Assembly (NCBI RefSeq): GCF_018873765.1
Contig: NC_057925.1
Location: 46,903,010 to 46,967,009, forward strand
Reading direction: 5' to 3'
Source: Telopea speciosissima
Lineage: Eukaryota; Streptophyta; Magnoliopsida; Proteales; Proteaceae
Length of the DNA stretch: 64,000 nucleotides
A program made the translations under genes and the position numbers. Shown here one piece after another: positions 9,870 through 19,820 of this stretch (positions are counted from its first letter, which is position 1; every line of letters begins with the position of its first letter). The notes under the pieces are model-generated. The model did not search any database. It had not been told where the DNA came from and worked only from the letters and a program-made list of their open reading frames with translations.

Positions 9870-11640
9870 CCCATTTTCTAACACAAATTTTGGGACATTA
9901 CCAATCTGGACCTTACCAGATTTGTGACTGATTTTTTCAAATATGGTCACTTGGCCCCAAATTCCAATGACACCCTGGTCTACCTTATTCCCAAAACCTC
10001 AAAGGCTGAATCGGTTGATAGCTATCGACCAAAAAGTCTTTGCTGCGTTACAATGAAGGTGATTACAAAGATTTAAACCTTGCGTATCAAATATATCCTT
10101 AATCAACTTAATTATCTCGCCATATCAGTCAGCTTTCGTTCCATCTCGCCTCATCTTCGATAACATTTACACAGCCCACGAGTTATACCATTACATTAAC
10201 CACCGCAAGAAAGGAAAAAACAAACTCATGGCAATTAAACTTGATATGCGAAAAGCCTAAGACCACATGGACTGGATTTTTATTGATAGGACACTTAGGG
10301 CTTTCGGCTTTGTTGCTCAATGGGTGGAAATGATTATGAAATGCCTAACCACAGTTAAGCATGAACTTCTGGTTAATGGCTCGATCAGTGGAAGTGTCAC
10401 ACCTTCACGGGGGATTTGGAAAGGGGAACCCCTGTCTCCCTCTATTTTTATTCTTTGTGCTCAGGCGCTTAGTTCTGTCCTCAATAGAGCTGAAGAAGGT
10501 AATCTAATTGGAGGAATGAAGGTGCACAACCGAGCTGATCAGATTTCTCACCTTTTGTTTGTTGATGATTGTGTCTTGTTTACTAAAGTGAATCTACAGG
10601 AAGTTCATGATAATTCAACGGTTGTTATCCCACATTCTAAAGGTGAAATATGGCAGTGTTGATAGAATTCAACGGTGGTTCTCCCGCATTCTAAACGTGA
10701 AATATGGCAGTGCTCCAAAGAAATATTTCGGCCTTCCTACAAAATTCGGGCTCTCAAAGGTGGAAGCTTTCCGCGAGATTGGGAAGAAGACTACTAACCG
10801 ATTCCAGAGGTGGAAAAATTCCCTTTTATCCTAGACAGGCAAAGAAGTCCTCTTGAAGTCAATCGGTCTTGCTATGAATTCATTCACAACATTGCACTTT
10901 AAACTCCCAGTTACTCACCATGATCGAATTAGGAAAGAGGCTTCAAATTTTTTCTGGGGTACTTAGGATGAGATACCAAAGATTAAGTGGATTGCTTGGA
11001 AGAAACTCTGTCAAACGAAGGATATTGGTGGTCTTGGTTTGCGAGATCCACACCTTCAGAATTTGGCCCTTCTTTCGAAAATGGCCTAGCGCTTATGGAG
11101 CAACCTTGGTTCGCACTGGAGAAAGTTTATGAAGCAGGTCTACTTCCCTTCCTCATCCTTTTTAAAAGCAAAATTGGGTTCATCCCCTTCTTGGGCTTGG
11201 AAGAGTATCATGGCTAGAAGGAAGGAAAGTGCTTTGTGATGGTTTGCTTTGGATTATAGGCAATGGCCAAGAGATGAATAACTGGGAAGACAATTGGCTA
11301 TCATCGTCTGTCGATTTCAAGATTCATACTCCAAAGTCGTTAGAGTGCAACTATATTTGGGTCTCGCAACTGATTAATGAAGAGAACTTGACATGGGACA
11401 AGAACATCATTGATAATTTATTCCATCCAACAGATAGACAAGTCATTTTCCAGATTCAGCTTCAAATGTTTCCTAGGGAGGACGCTCAGGTGTGGGGTGT
11501 AGCAAAGAATGGTGTTTTCAGTGCGAAAACAGCCTATCACCTTCTAAGTAATCAACAATGGATTAAGCTCCAGAATCGACTGTCCTCATCTCATCATTCA
11601 GCTCCTGTCATCCCTCCAACTACTTGGAAGACAATCAGTT
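9870..11640 (+). pseudogene. LINE reverse transcriptase remnant
   Basis: Fragments in shifting frames cover the RT fingers and palm: a QSAFVP-like start and a lysine-rich AIKLDMRKA block near 10230, the PLSP block at 10432 (GEPLSPSIFILC, canonical form GDPLSP) and the active-site box LLFVDDCVLF at about 10552-10581 (LINEs usually have FADD). Further downstream the thumb/linker region is recognisable up to about 11640. Several stops, a local duplication of a 'ggtgaaatatggcagtg' phrase near 10645/10697 and frame changes show decay. Confidence 0.8.
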
Positions 11641-11684
11641 GATGCAATACTCTCCCCAAAGTCTGGAACTTTCTGTGAAGGGCG

Positions 11685-14476
11685 TGTCACGCCCCTATTC
11701 CAGACAAGGAATATAATATCATATAAAGGGTGACTAGGACGACGCGTGTCATCCTACTAAACCGCCCGGATCACTGACACAGTGTCCCAACGCACAGTCA
11801 TATCCAATATTAACATAATATAATATTAGAATGCAGAAAAGAGGAATATTACATTCCAAGGATCAGTAGTATTGCGGAAGCGTATAAATCGAATAGTTAC
11901 AAGATGTTCAAGGCTAGATGATAAATACAGTAATTAGTTACATTTCCAATGACCATCTAATAACTATCAAAAATGGTATTACAGTAAGTATTTCACCATA
12001 GGCCTTAGCCTCAAAAGTGATCAAAAAGGGATCGAGTCCCGAATATCCTCACGGCCCGTAGGCACAATCATCGCAAGGACACCCGTCGCCATGTTCCTCA
12101 AACACGGCCTCCGGTTCCTCCTCACCGATCTCATCGTATCCCGAGGGCTGAACTCCAAGTCCTGCGAGATATCCGTCACCTGCACCATAATCTAAAAAGT
12201 GTGCGCACGAGGGGGTTAGCTCCACTGAGCCAGTGAGGGGATGGGGATGCACAAACACGCAATTCACATAGTCCAATGATGCATGCACATGTTAAGTCCA
12301 TTTTTCCACCTAACAAACAAACTAAGTCAATGGCATATGCTACTGTGACAACTCGGGAGACACTGTGGGTCACTTAACTTATCGCCACAATGAAACCTCA
12401 ATTATCACGTGGGACCTACGCCGATCGAAGCCTCCAAGACCACTCAGTGGCAGACCCCTGATAACCAATACTACCATGACTGGCCTCTCCCACCTCCACG
12501 AATCCGGTGTCGATTACCCAACACCTAAACCCCTGTTGGTAAGGGTCGTAGCATAAGGGTGTGAAATCCTAGCCACAATATACTACATGCAAGTCCTATC
12601 GTCCCGAGAGGTAATCCGGGCGCATCAACTTTTCATCTGGTTTAGTGCCCGGTTACCAGCACGGCACGGCGCATACAGTTCAACATGACATTCAACATAA
12701 TTTCTTCATAAAGGTTTATAGAGTTCGGGGTTCCGGCACCGGTACCCACCGGCACCGAGACCCATCAAGATACAACATTACCAATCAACATTATAACAAA
12801 TAGATATAAAATTATGCAATATGCGCAAACATGCTTATTAATTATACTGAGTACATAATATATAGTGCAATAATAATAACAAGCCCAAACAACCAAACCC
12901 ACTCACAACGTATACGCCAAGCACCACGATTATCAGTTGTCGCCTCGATCAAGCAATAAGCCACAAAAGTGAATATATTAACCTATACAAAGAGTGGAAT
13001 AAGGTTACACGAGCGAAAGGAACGGATCCCCAAAAGGTCTCCCATAAACACTTAAGTATAAGGTTTCAGAGACGAAGTGGTTGCAGGAGTGGTTTCATGC
13101 CCAAATTCCGCAACCACATGTAAATCCTAGGAAACCGGGGGTTCGGGACAGCTTTAGTCAAGGTCGGATGCAGATGTGGTTTCAGAAAACTGAAACCGAG
13201 TGTAAATCCGACCTTCACAGAATCCTTCTCGGGAAGGTAATTTCAGGGTGGTTTCTTGCAGGTCTGAAACCACCTGTAAACCCTCACACCTTCAGGTCCA
13301 AAATCCGAAGGATTCCCCTCCAAGGACCCCATTTCAAGTGGTTTTAAAGCACAAGGACTTCTAGAAAACTCCATCCTAAGCTCATTAGGGTCCAACCTTA
13401 AACCTCCCAAATGGCAATGAGAACCCTCACATTAGAGCTCATAATGGAGTGAACTAACTCCACCATAGCTTGGCTTTAAAGCTCCATCTACTCCCTAGGT
13501 TCCAAGAGAGATCTAGGTCAATCTCTCCCATTACCCAACCCCTTTTAAAATCCAAAATAGAAGAAGGAAGAAGGTTCAATAGCTTACCTTCCCCCAAGAT
13601 GAGAGCTCCACGATTTATGGCCCAAGAGATGGGGTCTCCACCTTCCTCCAAGCCTCTCTCTCCTTCCTCTTTCTCTTCCTCTCCTCTTTCTCTCCTCTTT
13701 CTCTCCTCTTTCTCTCCTCCACGATTTAGGGTAGAAGAGGGTGATGAAGGAGAAGTGATGTTCTCTCTCTCCCTCATGGACTCATTTATAATAAATGGGT
13801 ATATGGGTACCTCTAGTCAAATGGGTCATGAGGCCTAATGGGTCAACCCATTAGTCCTATGTGGGTAAGTGGATGGAATAACCCATCATTGGGTCAATAG
13901 GTTAAATGGGCCTGCCCACAACCTCAATTAGGGAAAAGCCCATTCTTAGATGGGTTCATATGAGATGGGTATAAGTCCCCAATGTACTTCCTAAAGGTAC
14001 GCGGGACCCGCACTTAAATTATTCCCTTCTCTCATGAAATAGCTCGAGCGGTTCAAGCCCGGACCCGTACTTCGAGGTTACCAAGGGAAGAATAATTAAT
14101 AAGACTTGAGGCTAGAACTTACCTTTCCCCCTGTCATGGTTTATTACCCATGACCCCGAATAGCTTCGCCACGGCAATGCTAAGCTCATCACCGAACGAA
14201 ATATCCAACTGAGGTGACGGTCCAGGATGCTCTCTCCTGAACTCCTCGCTTCCCGGGCTGGTACTTGGAGGGTAATCGACGAAGTCGCCGTCAACGAACT
14301 TTCCCCACTGGCGGTTGAGGAATCTTTCCTCCACAGGCAAACCCGTGCTGTGGTCAACGATTTTGTAGCTAGGTTTGACCATCATGGAGAACAGGTCACC
14401 AGCATACATGGCAGCGGTATCTACACGTCACGAGAAGAAATGATATTTAATTATATCCCGGGGTACGGGTATAACA
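11685..14476 (-). mobile_element. Solo LTR (about 2.8 kb) inserted in the LINE
   Basis: The LINE frame is cut after a GGGCG at 11680-11684 and resumes after an identical GGGCG at 14477-14481, a 5-bp target duplication. The insert begins TGTCACGCCCC and ends GGGTATAACA, that is TG...CA ends. No RT, integrase or gag is inside, so it is a solo LTR left by LTR-LTR recombination. The length fits long-LTR Ty3/gypsy groups such as Tekay/Del, an inference. The minus orientation is preferred because minus-strand open frames at 14409-14134 and 12288-12049 look like the read-through frames seen in such LTRs. Confidence 0.8.
13660..13735. repeat. CT-rich low-complexity tract
   Basis: Repeated TTTCTCTCCTC units within the solo LTR. 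They account for the opposite long open frames at 13454-13838, which are not genes. Confidence 0.6.
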
Positions 14477-14481
14477 GGGCG

Positions 14482-15408
14482 TGTGCTGGAGGAGTTGCTA
14501 CTGGTGATGGCTTTAGACGTTGTAAAATTCAGCTGGATCTACAATGTCATAGATGTGGGGCACATGAAACCATTGATCATATTTTCCTAAATTGCCCCTA
14601 TGCTCAGGCAATCTGGTTTGGAAGTCCCCTGAATCTAAGGATCAACAATGTTACCTCCTCCTTCCCTTCCTGGCTAGCTGGTTGGATAGCCTCTCTCTCA
14701 ACAGACAAAGTGCATAGCAGGAAATTGGAAAGTCTGTATGCCTTCCTCTGTTGGTACATTTGGAAAGCAAGGAATGCATCTCACCTTGATAAAAGCTCGA
14801 TCTCTCCTATGGAAACTTGCAATCTATCTATAGGTGCCTTTGAAGAATTCTAGGCTATTAGCAATAAAGCTTCTAGATCAGCCACGTCCCCTCATTCTCC
14901 AACCTCAACCTGGAACCTCCCTCCTCAAGGTTCAGTTAAGATCAATTGCAATGCCTCCTTCTCTTCCTCATCTGAGCCAGTGGGCATTGGTGTGATCAAT
15001 AGATATTTGCAAGGCAACTGTTTATCTGCCCTCTCTGACCTAACCTCTGTGCCTAATTGTCTTCAAGGTGAGGTAGTAGCGATTTGGACGGGGCTTGTTC
15101 ATGCTTTTGGTGAAGGTCACAGGCATATCCTGCTTGAATCGGATTGCCAAGAGCTAATCGGCCAGTTGCAATCTCCCAGCTCTTTGCCAACATGCATCAT
15201 GTCGTTTCTCAAGGACATTACTCATCTTGTGTCTCTTTTCTCTAGCTACTCCTTTGCTTTTATTCCAAGGTCCCTCAACAATGCTGCTAATACCTTGGTT
15301 AGGAAGACCGTGTCACTTGCGTGCATGACATCCTGGCCACTATCCACTCCATGGATTGTTGATATTTGTAATATTGACTCTATGCGTTTTTCATGCTCTA
15401 ATCAATAG
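14482..15408 (+). pseudogene. LINE zf-RVT and RNase H remnant
   Basis: Continues the LINE frame after the solo LTR. A CxxC...HxxxxC finger appears as CHRCGAHETIDHIFLNCP, typical of zf-RVT. The RNase H domain follows: KINCNASF where active copies have D in place of the second N, then GEVVAIWTGL and LLESDCQEL. The Asp-to-Asn change at the first catalytic position and a stop before it (about 14851) mark it as inactive. A 26-nt poly-A tract closes the element. Confidence 0.8.
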
Positions 15409-15472
15409 ATCTCTTTTTACAAAAAAAAAAAAAAAAAAAAAAAAAATCAACTCATTAGAACTTAAAGAGTTA

Positions 15473-15481
15473 TTAATTATA
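15473..15481. repeat. 9-bp target duplication, left
   Basis: TTAATTATA, repeated exactly at 19812-19820. It is immediately outside the inverted terminal sequences of the H3-carrying element. Confidence 0.85.
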
Positions 15482-15696
15482 GGGTAATTTATACATACCA
15501 CCCCTGAGGTTTAACGAAAGTATAATTTTACCCCCAGTTTTGGATAATTCTGTGTACCTCCCTGAGGTTTACAAACATTAACAAATACACCCATTCCGTC
15601 AGTTCATGACTAACAGTGTTAAAATCAAGGGGTACAGTGACAAAAATGCCCCTTCAAGAGAAAAAAAAAACAACCTGCAACTCATCTTTCCCAAAT
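15482..15696 (+). repeat. Left TIR of the H3-carrying element
   Basis: Inverted partner of 19590-19811; shared blocks include CGAAAGTATAATTTTACCCC, AACACTGTTAGTCATGA (read inverted) and CAACTCATCTTTCCCAAAT. Confidence 0.85.
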
Positions 15697-15720
15697 CGAT
15701 TGGGGAAGATGAGTTGCAGG
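15674..15720. repeat. Near-perfect hairpin at the inner edge of the left TIR
   Basis: CCTGCAACTCATCTT... pairs with ...GAAGATGAGTTGCAGG around a short centre near CAAATCGATTGG. The mirror position in the right TIR (about 19560-19610) keeps only one good arm. Confidence 0.6.
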
Positions 15721-16038
15721 TATCCTTGAGTCTTGGATGTGCTAGTGGAACTTTGTCCCTTCATCTTCGTCGGATCAAGATCGTCATCGTCAGCCCAATT
15801 TTTTCTTCATCTTTCTTCTTCTTGCTGGTATGTGAAAATTCCCCTATTAATTGAAGATGTAACGATGTATGACTTCCTAATCAAATTTATCCACTCGAAC
15901 GGCCATAAAGTCTTCCTCAAGGAATTCAAAATCTATATAATCCTTCTCGCCTTCCTCGAACACTTGCAAATATGTCTTATAGCTTTCTTGGTTTCTTCCG
16001 CTCTCTGCAATTTATTTTCCTTTTACTGTGAGATTGAA

Positions 16039-16265
16039 ATGGCGAGAACGAAACAAACAACAAGAAAAGTCATTGGAGGAAAAGCTCTCCCTGTAAGCAG
16101 CTTGCAACCAAGGCAGCTCGTAAGTCTACCCCAACAACCGGAGGAGTGAAGAAGCCCCACTGATTTAGGCCGGGAACAATGGCGCTTCGTGAGATAAGAA
16201 AGTATCTGAATAGTATTGAGCTTTTGATCCGAAAACTGCCCTTTCAGCGTCTAGTTCGTGAAATG
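16039..16265 (+). pseudogene. Captured histone H3 fragment
   Basis: The frame opens [16 protein letters not shown], an H3 tail with K4, K9 and K14 kept. A 2-bp excess near 16088 shifts the frame; the next frame continues [22 protein letters not shown], then a TGA at the codon expected to be R40 (CGA), then [12 protein letters not shown] and [15 protein letters not shown]. Homology stops after REI/M at about 16265, where plant H3.3 genes often have an intron, so intron-containing genomic DNA was probably captured. About half of the 136-residue H3 is present. It cannot make a nucleosomal histone. Confidence 0.85.
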
Positions 16266-16963
16266 GTTGATGTTTTGGATTCCTTAGCTTGTAGGTTTGG
16301 GGTTGGAACTAGTTGGTGTATCTACGAAGCAAATTATGAGCAATGAGAATCTCTTGTTTTCTACCTAATTTCTCTCTTGGTGCCTATTTTATTTCTCCTC
16401 TTCCTTTGTAAATGGGTTGTCCAGATATTTGAGAAATAGGGATTTGGAGATGACATTGGGTACTTGTTCTTCTTCTTTTGATGCATTTTTAAGCAGTGCT
16501 TCTCATCGATTGGTTTTCAAATGAAGTATTTCAGCATTTAATGGATCAAATTCGCTAGTGGGTTTCTGTAGATGCCCATTTGTGGCTCCATATTGTTGAA
16601 ATGACTAGGGTTTCGGGTCTCTCATCTTTTGAGTTTAGAGTTTGGGATTGTGAGTGCATTTGTTAGTAAATCATTAGCAATCAATGTGTAGTTTAAATAG
16701 ATTTCTATCTTATTTCCTTCTGGTTCCATTTTGAAAACCCTCTTCTGCTTTCTATCTTAGAAGAGTTTTTTCGCATAGGAGACTTGAAGAATTAGGATTT
16801 GCAGATGATTTTTGGTATTTTTTTTCTCTTTCATTTTAAAACGGTTCTAATTGATTGGTTGCTACATGAATTGCTTCAATTTTTTATTGGATTTGAATTT
16901 GGTACTACGTCAGTTTATAAGTTGCAGTTTTTTTTTTCTTACAAGGGCAATTTTTGTCATATC

Positions 16964-17875
16964 TGTTGCGTGTGAAAACCTCTGTCGCCCGGTTCGCCCA
17001 CGGATGAGCCTGCAAAAAACCGAGTAAGTGCGAGAGAGCCGGTGTGGCTCCGGCCTAGGATTCTCCGACGCTCAAGTCAGGTCTCCAGTGCAACAACGTA
17101 ACAGCTAGTAAAAAGTGAGATGAGCGTTTGAGCTCCATACTTGGGTATTTATAGGATGAGATGAGGCGGTTGGAGGAGTCCTTGTATGGTAAGAGTCCTC
17201 TGTTGATAGGGCTCTTCCATGCGCAGTAGAGTGGAGAGTTATTTTCGGAGTCGGTCTCTCAGTAAGGTAAGAGTCCTTATGGGAGAGTGATTCGAATCCG
17301 TGCGGGATTACGACCCGATTCGTATCCCATGATTGTAGGGACATGCTGATGTGGTGCCGTGATCTTCGGAGCACCGCTATTGAGGTTTCTGGAGAGGGCT
17401 CGGCCTCGGACAGCCGTGGCCTAAGTGCTCGGCCTCTGGAGGCCAGGGCCTCAGTGCTCGACCTCTGGGGGTCGAGGCCTCAGTGCTCGGCCTCTGGCGG
17501 TCGGGGCCTCAGTGATCGACCTCGGCCTTGGCGTACATGGCATGTAAATTTCCTCCAGTCATACGGGAGCTCGGTCGAGTCATGGCACTCTGTCTATGGC
17601 TGACTTGTGTGGGCTCGGCTCAGGGCTCGGGAGGCCTGAGCCTCTGCCACCGAACTTGGCCACGTTGGGGGAGATCGTTTTCTTGCTCCGTACCCGGTGT
17701 AACGCCGCGCACCAGGTGCTCAGCCTAGGTGCTCGGCCAGGCAAGAAATGGAATGCCGCCTCTCTCCGGATGAATGGTTCATCCCGGCCTCGGATTGCTC
17801 AGCTCAGACCTGTGATTTGGTCTCAGCACATCCACGTGGCGACCTCTGGTTGGTTAGGAGATTTATGACTCATCA
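16964..17875 (+). repeat. Left LTR of the nested GC-rich element
   Basis: End point is shared exactly with the right copy at 19509. The start is inferred from a TG and from the possible target duplication, and could be a few bases off. Confidence 0.55.
17401..17527. repeat. 29-bp GC-rich tandem repeat, four units
   Basis: Units at 17401-17429, 17430-17458, 17459-17487 and 17488-17516, then a partial unit. Each follows CGGCCTCTGG, a variable centre, GGGCCTCAGTGCT. Inside each unit GGCCTC...GAGGCC-like arms can fold back. Confidence 0.7.
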
Positions 17876-18619
17876 TAGGCCCCCCACTCATCAAGGGTTG
17901 ATTCGGCCTTGATGAGTAGAACCTCTCCATTTGCTGACGATTCTCTTCCGAGGCCGAGCCTGAGCTCTCTTTTTCTTTGGCGATTTGATGCTGTATGGAC
18001 TGACAGTTGGGACGTCAGTGCCACGTCACTCGGCGCCATTATGGCGCTCGGGAATTCGAACCATCTTTTGATCTGGTCCATTGAATTTTGCTGAGTTCTT
18101 CTCGGTCGTTGGATCTTGGTGACTCAGAGGCTATAAATAGGCGACCCTTCTTCTCTTATTCTTCACTATTTCAAATCTTGGAATGCTCGGCTAGCTCGGA
18201 GTCTTCAGCTCGTCAAGTGCTCGGCACCTTCATCTCTCTAGTTCACATTCAGCTCGTCCCTCAAGCTTCTTTAAACCAGTAAGTTCTCTTCACCTAGCAT
18301 GTCAGTCGGTAGTGGTCACGAGGGCGAAGTGCTCGCCAGAGTGGGTGAGATCGTGGGTCCGAGCCGAGAGCTCGCCACCCGTTCTCCCACCATAGGCTTG
18401 TTGGGCTAGACCTCGGACGAGCCCGTCGCGTTAGAGTCCCGCTAGGCCGATGTTGTCGAGGTCCCACTGCCCCTGGAGTCCGGCCATGAGGCCCAGCCAA
18501 TTCTTGAAGACAGAACTGAGAGCTCGGGATCGTCCTCATCAGACGATGAAGAGTCGAGCGAAGAGCGATCTTTCGAAGATGGGGTCGGCTCGGTCGACTC
18601 CACCACTGACATTCCTGAG

Positions 18620-19230
18620 ACGGAAGAGGGAAGCGTCGGCATGGTGGAGAGCTCGGTCACCGAGGCCGACCTCCAATGCCTGAGGGTTACATATGTCGTT
18701 CCCAAGGACATCCACCTCCGAGCCCCCAGCCCTGGGGAGATGGCCTGCTTCATCCGGCCCGACGAGGTGGCCCTGTACAAGATAGCGTTCAGGTACGCTC
18801 TTAGGTTCCCAGTGCTCGGATTGGTGGACCAAATCCTGGACCACTCTCACCTCTCTCCGGGTCAGCTGACACCGAATGCGTGGCTGTTGTTGTACGGCTT
18901 CCACGTCTTCTTCTGCGAGATGGGCCGAGCCGCGCGTGGCCCTCTTCTCTCGGCTCTACTATCTGAAGAAGTCCTTGGAGAAGGGGTGGTATTACTTCAC
19001 CCGTTGAACCAAGAAGGGTTTGGCTCTGAGCAGCCACAAGTTTCTGGTCGGGGTGCCGACCTCCAACAAGCACTGGAAGCCTCGATTCTTCTTCACTTCC
19101 ATCCCAGACTGCCCCTTCCAAACCGAGTGGAAGGAAATTCATCTGGGCTATGTCAATAGGGCATTGCCTCTGAATGAGAACGAGCTGACCTCGCTCGATC
19201 TGATTCGCCAACACCCACCCTTCGAGGAGT
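18620..19230 (+). pseudogene. gag-like 'putative gypsy type transposon' domain remnant
   Basis: The plus strand reads RAPSPGEMACFIRPDEV, then FRYALRFPV, LSPGQLTPNAW and a hydrophobic run. A frame change near 18935 and a stop later, it continues LEKGWYYFTR and PTSNKHWKPRFFF. This pattern is the plant PF04195-type domain annotated as putative gypsy-type transposon (gag-like region of some Ty3/gypsy elements). It is broken by at least one frameshift and one stop and is cut off by the deletion at 19235. Confidence 0.7.
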
Positions 19231-19234
19231 TCTG

Positions 19235-19509
19235 CCGAGTCATGGCACTCTGTCTATGGCCGACTTGTGTGGGCTCGGCAGGCCTGAGCCTCAGCCACGG
19301 AACTTGGCCACGTTGGGGGAGATCGTTTTCTTGCTCCGTGCCCGGTGTAGTGCTCTCATTGGGTGCTCGGCCAGGCGAGAAATGGAATGCCACCTCTCTC
19401 CGGGTGAACGGTTCGGCTTGGCCTCGGATTGCTCGGCTTGGACCTGGGATTTGGTCTTAGCACATCCACGTGGCGACCTCTGGTTGGTTAGGAGATTTAT
19501 GACTCATCA
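19235..19509 (+). repeat. Right LTR remnant of the nested element
   Basis: Direct repeat of 17577-17875, sharing GTCATGGCACTCTGTCTATG, the CCACGTTGGGGGAGATCG block and the terminal ATTTATGACTCATCA. Confidence 0.75.
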
Positions 19510-19589
19510 ATATGAAAACCAAGTAATTAACAACACCAACAACCCAAAATACCCAGCAGCTGATCTTCCCCTTTTTCAAACTCTAAACT

Positions 19590-19811
19590 ATTTGGGAAAG
19601 ATGAGTTGTAGGTTGTTTTTTTTTTTTTTTTTTTCTTGAAGAGTCATTTTTGTAACTTTACCCCTTGATTTTAACACTGTTAGTCATGAATTGATGGAAT
19701 GGGTGTATATGTTAATGTTTGTAAACCTCAGGGGGCACGTAGAATTATCCAAAATTGGGGGGTAAAATTATACTTTCGTTAAACCTAAGGGGTGATATGT
19801 GTAAATTACCC
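19590..19811 (-). repeat. Right TIR of the H3-carrying element
   Basis: Inverted partner of 15482-15696. It is followed by TTAATTATA (19812-19820), the second half of the 9-bp target duplication. Confidence 0.85.
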
Positions 19812-19820
19812 TTAATTATA

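Larger units (their letters stand above)
9430..15446 (+). mobile_element. LINE (plant L1 type), 5'-truncated, split by a solo LTR
   Basis: From about 9430 to 11684 and again from 14482 to 15446 the plus strand carries pieces of one L1-type retrotransposon: the reverse transcriptase domain, a zf-RVT zinc finger and an RNase H domain, ending in a 26-nt A run at 15421-15446. The endonuclease domain is missing. A 2.8-kb solo LTR interrupts it at 11685-14476. Frameshifts and stops occur throughout, so it is not active. Confidence 0.85.
16964..19509 (+). mobile_element. Internally deleted LTR retroelement nested in the MULE-like element
   Basis: A direct repeat of about 275-300 bp, 17577-17875 and 19235-19509, ends at the same ATGACTCATCA in both copies. 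Read as LTRs, the left one would start at TGTTGCGTG (16964) and the right one has lost its 5' two thirds, because gag sequence jumps straight into mid-LTR near 19235. Flanking ATATC/ATATG may be a damaged 5-bp duplication. The block is much more GC-rich (many 'gctcgg' phrases) than its surroundings. No RT or integrase remains. Confidence 0.65.
15482..19811. mobile_element. MULE-like element with captured histone H3 and nested LTR element
   Basis: Terminal sequence GGGTAATTTA is mirrored by TAAATTACCC at 19811, and the inverted arms extend over about 215-220 bp (15482-15696 and 19590-19811). It is flanked by a perfect 9-bp duplication TTAATTATA. Together these are the hallmarks of a Mutator-like element. 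Inside lies a histone H3 pseudogene with surrounding gene-like DNA and no transposase, so it is Pack-MULE-like. An LTR retroelement (about 16964-19509) was inserted later, since removing it brings the two halves to about 1.8 kb. Confidence 0.85.

Noticed and set aside
12049-12288. 79-residue minus-strand frame in the solo LTR
   Set aside because: Lies wholly in LTR sequence; it may be a conserved LTR read-through frame but not a host gene.
13454-13838. Opposed open frames of 107 and 122 residues
   Set aside because: They follow a CT-rich low-complexity tract inside the solo LTR.
14227-14853. 208-residue plus-strand frame
   Set aside because: A chimera of solo LTR sequence and LINE zinc-finger sequence joined at the insertion point; not a gene.
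16039-16265. Functional histone H3 gene
   Set aside because: A 2-bp frame shift, a stop at the R40 codon and a missing C-terminal half exclude it.
17401-17527. CRISPR-like regular repeat
   Set aside because: Adjacent imperfect 29-bp units without spacers, inside a plant LTR; a simple tandem repeat.
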